From Sphingomonas sp. ERG5 (GTDB lineage: Bacteria > Pseudomonadota > Alphaproteobacteria > Sphingomonadales > Sphingomonadaceae): DNA of 64,000 nt. Position 1 is the first letter of the stretch. The number at the start of each line of letters is the position of its first letter. Made by a program: the position numbers and the translations under genes. Positions 34,645 to 43,475 of the stretch are shown here, one piece after another. A model generated the notes under the pieces. It ran no database searches and was not told the origin of the DNA. It worked only from the letters and a program-made list of their open reading frames with translations. Location of the stretch: contig NZ_JSXI01000021.1 in the NCBI RefSeq assembly GCF_000803065.1, positions 39,715 through 103,714 on the forward strand. The letters run 5' to 3'.

Positions 34645-35370
34645 TCAATACAGTCCGACGCCGATGGTCTTGCCGCCATCGACCAGCAGCACCTGGCCGG
34701 TCATCGACCGGCCGGCGGGCGAAGCGAGATAGGCGACCGCGCCGGCGATCACCGCGGGATTGAGCGGGCCGCCGCCCGGCTCCATTTCGATCAATTTCTC
34801 GCGCAGGGCGGGCGAGAAATTCTCGATCATCCGCGTCTCGACCATGCCAGGCGCGACCGCATTGACGGCGATGCCGCGCCAGCGCAACTCGGCGGCCATC
34901 GCGCGGGTCATGCCGACCACTGCCGCCTTGGACGCGACATAGTGCGCGCCGCCGATCCCGCCGAGATAGCCGCGCGAGGCGATGTTGACGATCGCACCGC
35001 TTTGCATGCGCCGTGCGGCTTCCTGCGCGACGATGAAGCTGCCCATCACATTAATGCGCAGCGCGCAGGCGAAATGCCCGGACGTCAACTCGGCGAAGGG
35101 CAGCATGTCGGCGGGAATCGCCGCATTGTTGACGACCACGTCGAACGGTCCTCGTTCCTCCATCAGCGCCGCCACCGCCGCACGGTCGGTCACGTCGAGC
35201 GCCACGCCGGTGATGCGAAGGTCGGGCTCGGCATCGGCGACGGCGGACGCGTCGATGTCGGCGGCGGTCACCTGCCAGCCCGCAGCCGCCAGCGTGACTG
35301 CGATCGCCCGACCGATGCCGCGCGCACCGCCGGTGACCAGGGCGCGCTTGTCCGTCGCCGGCCCGGTCAC
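34645..35370 (-). CDS. SDR-family oxidoreductase
   Basis: Classical short-chain dehydrogenase of 241 residues: TGGARGIG, AADID (NAD-type acidic residue), LDVTD, NNAAIP, Ser in NIASRGYLGG, the active-site YVASK, and the C-terminal MTGQVLLVDGG. The start is GTG at 35370, overlapping the stop of the NTF2-like gene (GTGA). It belongs to the seven-gene minus-strand operon 40028-34079 and probably oxidises a hydroxyacyl or ring-alcohol intermediate. Confidence 0.92.
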   Translation of the reverse strand: MTGPATDKRALVTGGARGIGRAIAVTLAAAGWQVTAADIDASAVADAEPDLRITGVALDVTDRAAVAALMEERGPFDVVVNNAAIPADMLPFAELTSGHFACALRINVMGSFIVAQEAARRMQSGAIVNIASRGYLGGIGGAHYVASKAAVVGMTRAMAAELRWRGIAVNAVAPGMVETRMIENFSPALREKLIEMEPGGGPLNPAVIAGAVAYLASPAGRSMTGQVLLVDGGKTIGVGLY

Positions 35371-35870
35371 CCGAACAGCGCGTAGACGGGGTCGTCGGGA
35401 TAGCGCCCGCCGACCGGCTTGCGCGCGCCGAAGCGTTCCGCCTCGCTGCCCGGGGGCAGTGGCATCTGCTCGACCCAGTCGTAGATCACGACGCGATTCA
35501 GGATCCGCCACTCATCACCGCGCTTTTCAAACCAGTCGATATAGCGACCCTTCAGGTCCCATTGTTGCAGCCCGTCCGGGCCCGGCTGGCGCTGGAAGGC
35601 GGAGAAATATGTCTCCACCGCCGCGCCGTCATCGCGCAACTCGATCAGCATGTTGTGCAGTTGATGGATGCCGCGATCGATTTTTGGCAGCACGCTCATC
35701 GCCCAGTCGCAAAATCCTTCGGCACTGCCCTTGTACTGGCCGTGATCGTCGGTGCCGTCGGGCCAGTAGGCGGAGCGCAGCGCGGCTTCGTCCATGCGGT
35801 CGATGCCGCGGCAATAGCGCAGCAGACTATCGTGGATTGCCGCGCGGTCGATCAGGTCTTGCAAGGTCAA
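35367..35870 (-). CDS. NTF2/SnoaL-like protein
   Basis: A 167-residue protein of the SnoaL-like fold. The start LIDRAAIHDSLLRYCRGIDRM is typical, followed by AYWPDGTDDHGQYKG, HQLHNMLIEL, and WEKRGDEWRI-like strands (YIDWFEKRGDEWRILNR). In catabolic clusters such proteins are small hydratases, isomerases or dehydratases of ring compounds, or have no known activity. It sits between the dehydrogenase pair and an SDR, 11 nt from the former. Confidence 0.88.
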   Translation of the reverse strand: MTLQDLIDRAAIHDSLLRYCRGIDRMDEAALRSAYWPDGTDDHGQYKGSAEGFCDWAMSVLPKIDRGIHQLHNMLIELRDDGAAVETYFSAFQRQPGPDGLQQWDLKGRYIDWFEKRGDEWRILNRVVIYDWVEQMPLPPGSEAERFGARKPVGGRYPDDPVYALFG

Positions 35871-35881
35871 AACGGCTCTCC

Positions 35882-36997
35882 TCAGGCAGGGATCGCGGCG
35901 AAGCGCGCGCGGTGATGCTCGGCGGGGCCGAAGGCGAGGTTGAGCATCATCTGGCGGCGCAGGTGATGGCTGACGATCAGTTCCTCGCTGATGCCAACAC
36001 CGCCGTGCAGCTGCACCGCCTGCTGCCCAACATAGATGCCGCTTTCGGACACGCGCACCTTGCCCGCCGCCACCGCGCGCGCGCGCTCGGCCGCGTCCCG
36101 CTGCAGGTTGAGCGTCGCGTGATAGGCCATCGACCGCGCTTCCTCGCCCGCGACGATCATATCGACCATGCGGTGCTGCAACACCTGGAAGCTGCCGATC
36201 GCCACGCCGAACTGCTCGCGCGTGCGGATATAATCGAGCGTCGCAACGGACGCCGCCTCCATCGATCCGACAGCCTCGGCCAGCTGCGCGGCAATCGCGC
36301 GATCCACCGCCGCCTCGATAACCGGCAGCGCGCTTTCAGCATCACCGACTGGCAGGCCAGCGACGTTCTCCAGCGTCAGCCTGGCGTGGCGATGGCCATC
36401 GATCGCGCGGAAGGCATCGACCGTCAGACCGTCCGCTGCGCGGGGGAGCAGGAACAAACCGATGCCGTCGCGTTCATCGGTGGCGCCCGCGGTGCGCGCG
36501 GAGACCAGGAACCAGTCCGCGTCGGCGCCGTCCTCGACATGGGCCTTCGCGCCCCACAGCCGCCAGCCTTCCGGCCCCCGTTCGGCACGGGTGGCGACAC
36601 GGTGGAGATCGTAGCCGCCATCGGCCTCGATCAAGCCGGCCGCCGCCAGAGCCTCGCCGGTAGCGACGCGCGCCAGCAGTTCAGCGCCCGCCTCGCTGCC
36701 CGCAAGCAGTGCTGGTACGAGAACGCAGCAACTGACATAGGGCACCGTGATCAGGTGGCGGCCAATCCCTTCCATCACCGCCATCACCTCGGCCGGGCCA
36801 CCGCCAAGCCCGCCATCAGCTTCGGCGATCGGCAGCATCAGCCAGCCCAGGTCCGCCATCTCGCCCCAGCGCCGCCTGGCGGCCTCCGGCCCAGCGGCCA
36901 GGATCTTCAGGCGATCGGACGCCGCCCATTTCTCCGCGCCGTAGCGATCGACGCTGTCTCGCAGCATCTGCTGTTCGTCGGAATAGCTGAAATCCAT
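35882..36997 (-). CDS. acyl-CoA dehydrogenase, smaller subunit of a pair
   Basis: FAD-dependent acyl-CoA dehydrogenase homologue of 371 residues: N-terminal DFSYSDEQQMLRDSVDRYG, central beta-domain with WRLWGAKAHVEDGADADWFL, and a C-terminal helical domain with TREQFGVAIGSFQVLQHRMVD and QLHGGVGISEE. It is adjacent (14 nt) to a larger homologue. In actinobacterial and proteobacterial steroid degradation such pairs form heterotetramers in which the two chains share FAD sites and only one has the catalytic Glu. That arrangement is a reasonable model here, not proven. Confidence 0.92.
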   Translation of the reverse strand: MDFSYSDEQQMLRDSVDRYGAEKWAASDRLKILAAGPEAARRRWGEMADLGWLMLPIAEADGGLGGGPAEVMAVMEGIGRHLITVPYVSCCVLVPALLAGSEAGAELLARVATGEALAAAGLIEADGGYDLHRVATRAERGPEGWRLWGAKAHVEDGADADWFLVSARTAGATDERDGIGLFLLPRAADGLTVDAFRAIDGHRHARLTLENVAGLPVGDAESALPVIEAAVDRAIAAQLAEAVGSMEAASVATLDYIRTREQFGVAIGSFQVLQHRMVDMIVAGEEARSMAYHATLNLQRDAAERARAVAAGKVRVSESGIYVGQQAVQLHGGVGISEELIVSHHLRRQMMLNLAFGPAEHHRARFAAIPA

Positions 36998-37011
36998 CGG
37001 AGCGGCCCTCC

Positions 37012-38190
37012 TTACAGGCCGAGCGCGCGGCGCGCGATGATATTGTGCTGGATCTCGCTCGACCCGCCATAGATCGAGGTGACGCGCGCATAGAGCGCGC
37101 CCTGCATCGCATACGGCATGTCGGCACTCGCGCCGGTGTCGCCAAGGGCGGCGAAATGCGCCGCCTCCGGTCCCAGCGCCTCAACCCACAAGGCGGTGCC
37201 GGCTTGCGTCAGTTGCGACCAGCGCAGCTTGACCATCGAGCCGCGCGGGCCGGAATCCGCGCCGCGCGCCGCATCGTCCATCAGTCGCAGAACCATGGTC
37301 TGCAGCGCAATCACTTCGATCTCATATTGCGCGAGTTTCGCCGCGAAGCCCGGCGTCTCGATCAGCGGCATGTTGCCGATACGCCGCCAGGTCGCCGCGT
37401 CGCGAATGCCCCGTACCGTCTGGGTCAGGAAGATGGCGGTGGCGGCGCTGACCATGCGCTCGCGGTCAAGCAGCACCTTGCCATAGCCCCAACCCCTGCC
37501 CTCTTCGCCAAGCAAGTTTCCGACCGGAACGCGCACATCGTCGAAGAACAGTTCGTTGGTATGGTATTTCTCGTCCATCGTCGGGATCTTCTGCACGCGC
37601 AGGCCCGGCGTGTTCATGTCGACCAGGATCAGCGAAATGCCCTGCTGGCGCTTGGCCTCCTGCGAGGTGCGGGCAAGCACGAAGACGTGGCTCGCGACAT
37701 GCGCATAGCTGGTCCACATCTTCTGCCCGTTGATGACATAATGCTCACCGTCGCGATCGGCGCGGGTGCGCAGCGCCGCGAGATCGGAACCGGCGCCAGG
37801 CTCCGAATAGCCCTGGCACCACCAATCCTCCAGCGTCAGGATGCGCGGCAGATAGCACGCCTTCTGTTCCGGCGTGCCATAGGTGAAGATGATCGGCCCG
37901 ATCAGTTCCAGCCCTTGATGGAACTGCGCGGGAGCATCGGCGCGTGCCGCCTCACTCCAGAAGATATATTGCTGCGTCGGTGTCCAGCCGGTGCCGCCAT
38001 ATTCCTTGGGCCAGGTCGGCGCGCCCCAGCCGCGATCGTTGAGGCGCCGCTGATAGTAGATCAGGTCCTCGGGCTCGAGCCGGAGCCCGCTGCGCACCTT
38101 GGAGCGCCAGCCGTCCGGAATGCCCCCGGCAAAAAATTCCCGCACCTCGCTCTGGAAGGCGAGATCGGCGGCGTCGAAATCCAGGTTCAT
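37012..38190 (-). CDS. acyl-CoA dehydrogenase, larger subunit of a pair
   Basis: FAD-dependent acyl-CoA dehydrogenase of 392 residues: WPKEYGGTGWTPTQQYIFWSE, the substrate/FAD segment YSEPGAGSDLAALRT, NGQKMWTSYAHVASHVFVLA, NELFFDDVRVPVGNLLGEEG, and the C-terminal SIYGGSSEIQHNIIARRALG. It would introduce an alpha,beta double bond into an acyl-CoA. It is paired with the downstream 371-residue homologue, like FadE26/FadE27-type enzymes of steroid or cyclic-terpenoid side chains. Operon with a lactonase upstream (78-nt gap). Confidence 0.93.
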   Translation of the reverse strand: MNLDFDAADLAFQSEVREFFAGGIPDGWRSKVRSGLRLEPEDLIYYQRRLNDRGWGAPTWPKEYGGTGWTPTQQYIFWSEAARADAPAQFHQGLELIGPIIFTYGTPEQKACYLPRILTLEDWWCQGYSEPGAGSDLAALRTRADRDGEHYVINGQKMWTSYAHVASHVFVLARTSQEAKRQQGISLILVDMNTPGLRVQKIPTMDEKYHTNELFFDDVRVPVGNLLGEEGRGWGYGKVLLDRERMVSAATAIFLTQTVRGIRDAATWRRIGNMPLIETPGFAAKLAQYEIEVIALQTMVLRLMDDAARGADSGPRGSMVKLRWSQLTQAGTALWVEALGPEAAHFAALGDTGASADMPYAMQGALYARVTSIYGGSSEIQHNIIARRALGL

Positions 38191-38268
38191 GGTTCTTTTC
38201 GATCCTCTCGGGCGAGACGGTGCGGTGCCGCTCCCGGCCGGGCAATGCCGGGCGCGACGCTTGCCGGA

Positions 38269-39153
38269 CTATTCGCGGATGTGATTGTCCTGGTAGCGGC
38301 CTTCCTGCAGCCCGCGCGCGCCCAGCCCGGTAATGGCGACGATCCGCCCGGCATTGGGATGATCGCTCTTCAGGCGCTGACCGGAGTCCGCGATGGTCGT
38401 GACGTACAGCGTGGCGAGTCCCGGCCCGCCAAATGCGGGACAGGCCGGGTACGGGATCGGCAGGTCGATGCTGCGCAACAACATGCCGTCCGGCGCGATG
38501 CAGACGATCCGCTGTGCGAGCACAAGCGCGACCCAGAGATTGCCGTCGGCATCCACCGTCGCACCGTCCGGGCCCGAGCCGCACGGGCGGCAATCGATCA
38601 GATCGCGACGTGGCCCGATCGCACCGGTTGCGGAATCGTAAGGATGAGCGCGGATCACGCCTTCCAGGCTGTCGGCGAAATAGAGCGTGCCGCCATCGGG
38701 CGAGAAGCAGATCGCGTTGGTCAGCTTCAGCCCGCCGACCAGATCGCGTGCACGCCCTGCGTCCAGTTGCCACAGCAAGGCGTCACTCAACTCGGTGCCA
38801 GCGCCGTGCACCTGCATCTGGCCGCTCAGAAAACGACCGGCGCGATCAGCCTTGCCGTCGTTGAGTCGCAGCGTTGCGTCTTCGGGCAGCAGCGCGATGG
38901 CGCTCGCGCCGCCCGTATCGCCATCGATGCGATAGAAGCCGTCCGCCAGCGCCGCGACCAGCCCGCCATCGGCCAATCCGATACTGCCGACTGGCCGATC
39001 CTGTGGCAGCGTCGCGCGCAGCGTGCCGTCGCCGGAGGCGGCATGAATGAGCCCGGCGAGCGAATCCACCCACCACAGGCAGTGCCGTGCATCGTCCCAT
39101 ACCGGGCTTTCACCCAGCCTGCAGCGATGCTTCCCGAAAAAGGCGATCTCCAT
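38269..39153 (-). CDS. SMP-30/gluconolactonase-family protein
   Basis: Six-bladed beta-propeller lactonase of 294 residues. Metal ligands expected in this family are visible: Glu15 in RLGESPVWD, Asn in LTNAICFSPDG and Asp in GPDGATVDADGNLW. The ATG at 39153 shares its first base with the upstream TGA and is preceded by GGGGGAGAA. In this cluster a lactone could come from the Baeyer-Villiger-type monooxygenase, so ring opening of such a lactone is an attractive inferred role. Confidence 0.91.
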   Translation of the reverse strand: MEIAFFGKHRCRLGESPVWDDARHCLWWVDSLAGLIHAASGDGTLRATLPQDRPVGSIGLADGGLVAALADGFYRIDGDTGGASAIALLPEDATLRLNDGKADRAGRFLSGQMQVHGAGTELSDALLWQLDAGRARDLVGGLKLTNAICFSPDGGTLYFADSLEGVIRAHPYDSATGAIGPRRDLIDCRPCGSGPDGATVDADGNLWVALVLAQRIVCIAPDGMLLRSIDLPIPYPACPAFGGPGLATLYVTTIADSGQRLKSDHPNAGRIVAITGLGARGLQEGRYQDNHIRE

Positions 39154-40028
39154 CAATTCTCCCCCGCGATGCGATAGATGCGCGCCGCGGTGTCGTGCCA
39201 CAGCGCCTGGCGGTCGGTGTCGGGCAGGTCCCGGATGGCCGAGTCGAAGCGCGCGACGATCGTCGGGTAATCCGCCATCACCAGATCGACCGGCGCGTTG
39301 CTGCCGATCATCAGCCGATCGCTGCCGAACAGGCCGAGCAGGCGCAGGATCAACGGCCGGATCGTGTCCGCCGACCAGTCGCGCCGCACCAGCCCCGGTC
39401 CCGAAAGCTTCACCACGACATTGCGACAGGCGGCGAGTCGCGCCATGCCCTCGGCCCAGACGGGATCGCCATCCGCAAGCGCGAAATGCTCGATCACGAT
39501 CGGGGTGCCGGGGAAGTCGCGCGCCAGCGCCGCAGCCTCCGCCAATTGCTCCGGCCAGAGCATGATATCCGCCACACCGCCCGCCGCGTCGAGCGCCGCA
39601 TAACCACGTCGCCAGCCGGCATCGGCGAACGGCGTGCGTGCCGGACGCTTTAGCGCGGGATCGCCCGGCCATTCGGTGGTGATGCGGATGCCACGCCAAT
39701 TGGCGAAAGCGGCATCCGCCGCAATCCGTGCCCCGGCATCCACCGCCGCAAGATCGATCCGGGTCAGGAAGGCGTGCGGAAAGCCATGCGCATCGGCGAT
39801 CGCCTGCATCGCCCGCGCTTCGCCGTCCGGCGGCGTGAACGCAGCCTCGACATGCACGGAAGCGACCACGCCAGCGGCACGTGCATCTGCCATGAACGTC
39901 CCGACATCATAGTGCCGGCGCAGCTCTGCGCTGTTGCCCCAGAAACGCGCGACTGGCGCGGTGGACAGCATCGGATGATGCCCGCTGTCCACGTCCCACA
40001 GATGATGATGCGCGTCGATGCGCCGCAT
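39153..40028 (-). CDS. amidohydrolase-2 family protein (lactonase-like)
   Basis: TIM-barrel metal hydrolase of 291 residues in the 2-pyrone-4,6-dicarboxylate/rhamnonolactone lactonase group. It starts MRRIDAHHHLWD (HxH ligands) and has VSVHVEA-like and WRGIRITTEWPG segments, IVIEHFAL (His ligand), NVVVKLSG and IGSNAPVD (terminal Asp). The ATG at 40028 has a GGAGAGG site, whereas the longer frame adds only basic residues. First gene of the minus-strand operon; it probably hydrolyses a lactone or cleaves a ring diketone. Confidence 0.9.
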   Translation of the reverse strand: MRRIDAHHHLWDVDSGHHPMLSTAPVARFWGNSAELRRHYDVGTFMADARAAGVVASVHVEAAFTPPDGEARAMQAIADAHGFPHAFLTRIDLAAVDAGARIAADAAFANWRGIRITTEWPGDPALKRPARTPFADAGWRRGYAALDAAGGVADIMLWPEQLAEAAALARDFPGTPIVIEHFALADGDPVWAEGMARLAACRNVVVKLSGPGLVRRDWSADTIRPLILRLLGLFGSDRLMIGSNAPVDLVMADYPTIVARFDSAIRDLPDTDRQALWHDTAARIYRIAGEN

Positions 40029-40222
40029 GCGCCGCCTCTCCCGTCGTTTATCGGCGCGGAGAGTGACGCGGCGAACGCGCAATATCCCGCATCCGGCGGA
40101 ACGGTCGCGGCAATTTACATAGGTGATAATCGGCAGGTGGCGGACGTGGCGATAAACATGCGTGGCCGCCCCCCTATCATCGGCATTTCGCCCCGACGGC
40201 AGATCGGCGGCAGGAGAGCGAC

Positions 40223-41632
40223 GTGACGGATCAGACGATAGCCCGGCTTACGCTGACAACCCCGGACGGCATCGTCGCGCCGGATCCGCTCGCCGGCGAT
40301 CCCACCCCCGCTCCGATCGTGGACGCCGCGTCAAGCGACGATGACAGTCCGAAGGTCTTCCCGCTCGGCGTCATGCTGCTGATGATGCTGATCTACACGC
40401 TCAATTTCTTCGACCGGCAGATCCTGACCATTCTGGTCGAGCCGATCAAGGCGGATCTCGGCCTGTCCGACAGCCAGATCGGTGCGATCAGCGGCCTCGC
40501 CTTCGCGTTGCTTTACACCGCCGCAGGCCTGCCGCTGGCACGCTTCGCGGACAAGACCAATCGCGTGCACATGATCTCCGGCGCGCTTGCCGTCTGGAGC
40601 ATCTTCACCATCGCCTGCGGCTTCACGCGCAGCTTCGGCCAGATGCTGCTGACGCGCATCGGCGTCGGTGTGGGCGAGGCGGGCTGCACCCCGGCCGCAC
40701 ACAGCCTGATCACCGACTATGTGCCCCGCCATCGTCGTGCACTGGCGCTGGCCATGTACCAGATGGGAGTGCCGTTGGGATCGCTCACCGGCCTGGTCGT
40801 TGGCGGCATCCTCGCCTCCACGCTCGGCTGGCGCTGGGCGTTCTTCATCGCCGGTGCGCCGGGACTGTTGCTGGCGGTGATCGTGCCATTCGCAATGAAG
40901 GAGCCGCGGCGCCAGGCCAGCGTCGCCGCAGCCGCAGTGCCCATTCCGCTGCGCGCCGGGCTCGCGGTGCTGTGGCGCAAGCGATCGTTCGCATATATCT
41001 GCGTGGCGTCCGGCTTCTCCGCCTTCGGCTTCTACGGGCTCAGCGCGTTTTCGGGATCGCTGTATATCCGTACGCATCCCGAACAATTGGGTACCCTGGC
41101 GAGCAGCGTCGGCATGGCGCCGACCGCCTTGCTCGGCGTCCTACTCGGGCTGATGGTCGGCATCTGCGGCGGGCTCGGCACCTTCCTGGGCGGCTTCCTT
41201 TCGGATCGGTTTGCGCGCTCCAGCATCGCCAATTACGTGTTGTTTTGCGCTGTTGCGATCACGGCTGCCGCGCCCTTGTTCACACTGGTGGCGCTGGCCG
41301 GCGACATGCGCGTGTCGCTCGGCCTGTTCGGTGCAGCCCTGTTCTGCCAGACGATGAGCTACGGCCCGGTCTATGCCGCAATCCAGACCGTCGCCGAACC
41401 GCGAATGCGCGGCATGGCGGTGGCGATCCAGATTCTGTTCGTGAACCTGATCGGACTAGCGCTTGGGCCGTTGTTCGTCGGCGTGATGAGCGACCTGTTC
41501 ACCGGCTGGTTCGGCGCGATCCAGGGCCTGCGCTTCGCCATCTCGCTGGTCGGCGCGCCAATGTTGCTGAGCGGCCTGATGTTCATTCACGCGACCCGCC
41601 TCGTCCACCGCGAGGATGCGGCGACGGCCTGA
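40223..41632 (+). CDS. MFS transporter, Spinster-like
   Basis: Major-facilitator permease of 469 residues with about 12 membrane helices. A 45-residue polar N-terminus precedes LMMLIYTLNFFDRQILTIL (helix 1), the loop 2-3 motif PLARFADKTNR, and GVGVGEAGCTPAAHSLITDY in helix 4. This FDRQ...GEA pattern is typical of the Spinster/aromatic-acid MFS proteins abundant in sphingomonads. The start is GTG, with AGGAGAG upstream. Operon with the acyl-CoA ligase 25 nt downstream; likely the inner-membrane importer of the cluster's substrate. Confidence 0.94.
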   Translation: MTDQTIARLTLTTPDGIVAPDPLAGDPTPAPIVDAASSDDDSPKVFPLGVMLLMMLIYTLNFFDRQILTILVEPIKADLGLSDSQIGAISGLAFALLYTAAGLPLARFADKTNRVHMISGALAVWSIFTIACGFTRSFGQMLLTRIGVGVGEAGCTPAAHSLITDYVPRHRRALALAMYQMGVPLGSLTGLVVGGILASTLGWRWAFFIAGAPGLLLAVIVPFAMKEPRRQASVAAAAVPIPLRAGLAVLWRKRSFAYICVASGFSAFGFYGLSAFSGSLYIRTHPEQLGTLASSVGMAPTALLGVLLGLMVGICGGLGTFLGGFLSDRFARSSIANYVLFCAVAITAAAPLFTLVALAGDMRVSLGLFGAALFCQTMSYGPVYAAIQTVAEPRMRGMAVAIQILFVNLIGLALGPLFVGVMSDLFTGWFGAIQGLRFAISLVGAPMLLSGLMFIHATRLVHREDAATA

Positions 41633-41657
41633 ACCCAACCAAGATCCGGAGAAAGAC

Positions 41658-43298
41658 ATGATCGGCCTGATGCAACAGCAGCAGCTGACCACCGGCGCGC
41701 TGATCGACCATGCCGCGCGCAACCATGGCCGCACGGAAATCGTCTCGCGCCGCCCCGACGGCGGCCTGGATCGGTCGGACTGGAGCACGGTCTCGCGGCG
41801 GTCGCGGCGAGTCGCGGCGATGCTCGCGACGCTCGGGGCGCAGGCCGGCGACCGCATCGCCACGCTCGCGTGGAACCGGCTGCCCCATCTCGAACTCTAT
41901 TACGGCGTCACCGCGGCCGGCATGGTGCTGCACACCATCAACCCGCGCCTGTTCGCCGATCAGATCCGCTACATCGTCGATCATGGCGGCGCGCGCATCC
42001 TGTGCGTCGATCCGGATCTGCTGGCGATCGTTGAACCGGTGATCGCCAACCTGGCCGGGATCGAGCAGATCATCATATTGTGCGCCGACCACGAGATGCC
42101 GGAGAGCACCCTCCCCGGCCTGCTCGCCTATCACGATCTCGTCGCCGCGGCCGAGCCGATCACGGCCTGGCCCGCGCTTGATGAGAACACCGCCTCCAGC
42201 TTGTGCTACACCAGCGGCACCACCGGCAACCCGAAAGGCGTGCTCTACAGCCATCGCTCGACCGTGCTGCACGCATTCGCGGCGTGCGCGGCGGATTCGA
42301 TGGCGCTGTCGGCGCGCGACACGGTGCTGCTCGCGCCCCCCTTGTTCCACGTCAATGCCTGGGGCCTCCCCTTCGCCTCGGCGATGTCTGGCGCGAAGCT
42401 GGTGATGCCGGGGTCAGCGCTGGATGGTGCGTCAATCTACCAGTTACTTCGCGATGAGGGTGTCACCTTCTCACTCGGCGTGCCGACCTTGTGGTTCACC
42501 GTGCTCGACTATATCGAACGGCAGGTGAGCGAGGCGGACCGCGCCGCGTTGAAACTCAACCGCGTGTTCATGGGTGGCGCCGCGACGCCCCGCGCGCTGA
42601 TCGAGCTGTTCCGCAACCTGCTCGGTGTCACCGCCAACCAGGCCTGGGGAATGACGGAGACCAGTCCCGTGTCCACCGTGTGCCAGCCGCTCGCGCATCA
42701 GGCGGGGCTGACCGGCGATGCGTTGACCGATATATTGGCGTGTCAGGGGCGCGCGGTGTTCGGTATCGAACTGCGCGTCGAAAACGACGATGGCAACGCA
42801 TTGCCGCATGACGGTGCGGGCTCCGGGCTGCTCAAGGTCCGTGGGCCGTGGGTGCTCAACGCCTATTATGGATCGGAACCGGGTTCGGCGGTCGATGCCG
42901 ATGGCTGGCTCGACACCGGCGATGTCGCGCGGATCGACGCGGACGGCTTCCTCCACCTTACCGACCGCGCGAAGGACGTGATCAAGTCGGGCGGCGAGTG
43001 GATCAGCTCGATCGACCTGGAAAACGCCGCCACCGCGCATCCCGCGGTGGCCGAGGCGGCGGTGATCGGGGTACCGCATCCGCGCTGGCAGGAACGGCCT
43101 TTGCTCCTCCTGCGCCTGCATCCAGGCGAACGCGTCGAGAAGCTGGCGATGCTCGATCATCTGACTGGCCATGTCGCCAGATGGTGGCTGCCCGACGACG
43201 TGCTGGTCGTCGATGACCTGCCGCACACCGCGACGGGCAAGTTGCTGAAGACCGAATTGCGCGCGCGTTACCGCGAACATCTCGGCGGCGTGGGATGA
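41658..43298 (+). CDS. fatty-acyl/medium-chain acyl-CoA ligase (AMP-forming)
   Basis: ANL-superfamily ligase of 546 residues in the AlkK-like medium/long-chain group: [84 protein letters not shown], and the C-terminal Lys in [12 protein letters not shown]. The ATG at 41658 has GGAGAAAG in front. This is the second CoA ligase of the cluster and of a different subfamily from the first, so two different acids are probably activated. Confidence 0.94.
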   Translation: MIGLMQQQQLTTGALIDHAARNHGRTEIVSRRPDGGLDRSDWSTVSRRSRRVAAMLATLGAQAGDRIATLAWNRLPHLELYYGVTAAGMVLHTINPRLFADQIRYIVDHGGARILCVDPDLLAIVEPVIANLAGIEQIIILCADHEMPESTLPGLLAYHDLVAAAEPITAWPALDENTASSLCYTSGTTGNPKGVLYSHRSTVLHAFAACAADSMALSARDTVLLAPPLFHVNAWGLPFASAMSGAKLVMPGSALDGASIYQLLRDEGVTFSLGVPTLWFTVLDYIERQVSEADRAALKLNRVFMGGAATPRALIELFRNLLGVTANQAWGMTETSPVSTVCQPLAHQAGLTGDALTDILACQGRAVFGIELRVENDDGNALPHDGAGSGLLKVRGPWVLNAYYGSEPGSAVDADGWLDTGDVARIDADGFLHLTDRAKDVIKSGGEWISSIDLENAATAHPAVAEAAVIGVPHPRWQERPLLLLRLHPGERVEKLAMLDHLTGHVARWWLPDDVLVVDDLPHTATGKLLKTELRARYREHLGGVG

Positions 43299-43307
43299 CG
43301 ATCGGCC

Positions 43308-43472
43308 GACGCTGATAATCTGGCGCACCGCGCGGTCGATCCGGCGCGCGTCAAAACCCGTGTTGATGTCGGCGAACCCGCCGACCCGCCGGTCAACGGG
43401 CAAGCGGCCCTTCAGCGTGCGTTGCTCGCCGACCAACGCGACGACGTTGACCGCGGCGTTGGTGCCCGGCAC
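43308..43472 (-). pseudogene. C-terminal fossil of a zinc-type alcohol dehydrogenase
   Basis: In the 177-nt gap between the acyl-CoA ligase and monooxygenase genes, the minus strand encodes NAAVNVVALVGEQRTLKG, a junction that has lost residues, then FADINTGFDARRIDRAVRQ and IIS. This matches the end of MDR/zinc alcohol dehydrogenases (a glycine strand, then E-R-T-L-x-G-S, then an INxGFDALRxGxAVRQI helix) with the middle deleted. There is no start and no catalytic domain. It is probably the stump of a deleted gene, which would fit the alcohol/ketone theme of the cluster. Confidence 0.45.
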
Positions 43473-43475
43473 CGC

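Noticed and set aside
42471..43472. 333-codon minus-strand frame opposite the acyl-CoA ligase
   Set aside because: Only its first 55 codons (43308-43472), which lie outside the ligase gene, resemble a protein (an alcohol dehydrogenase end); the rest is antisense to the ligase.
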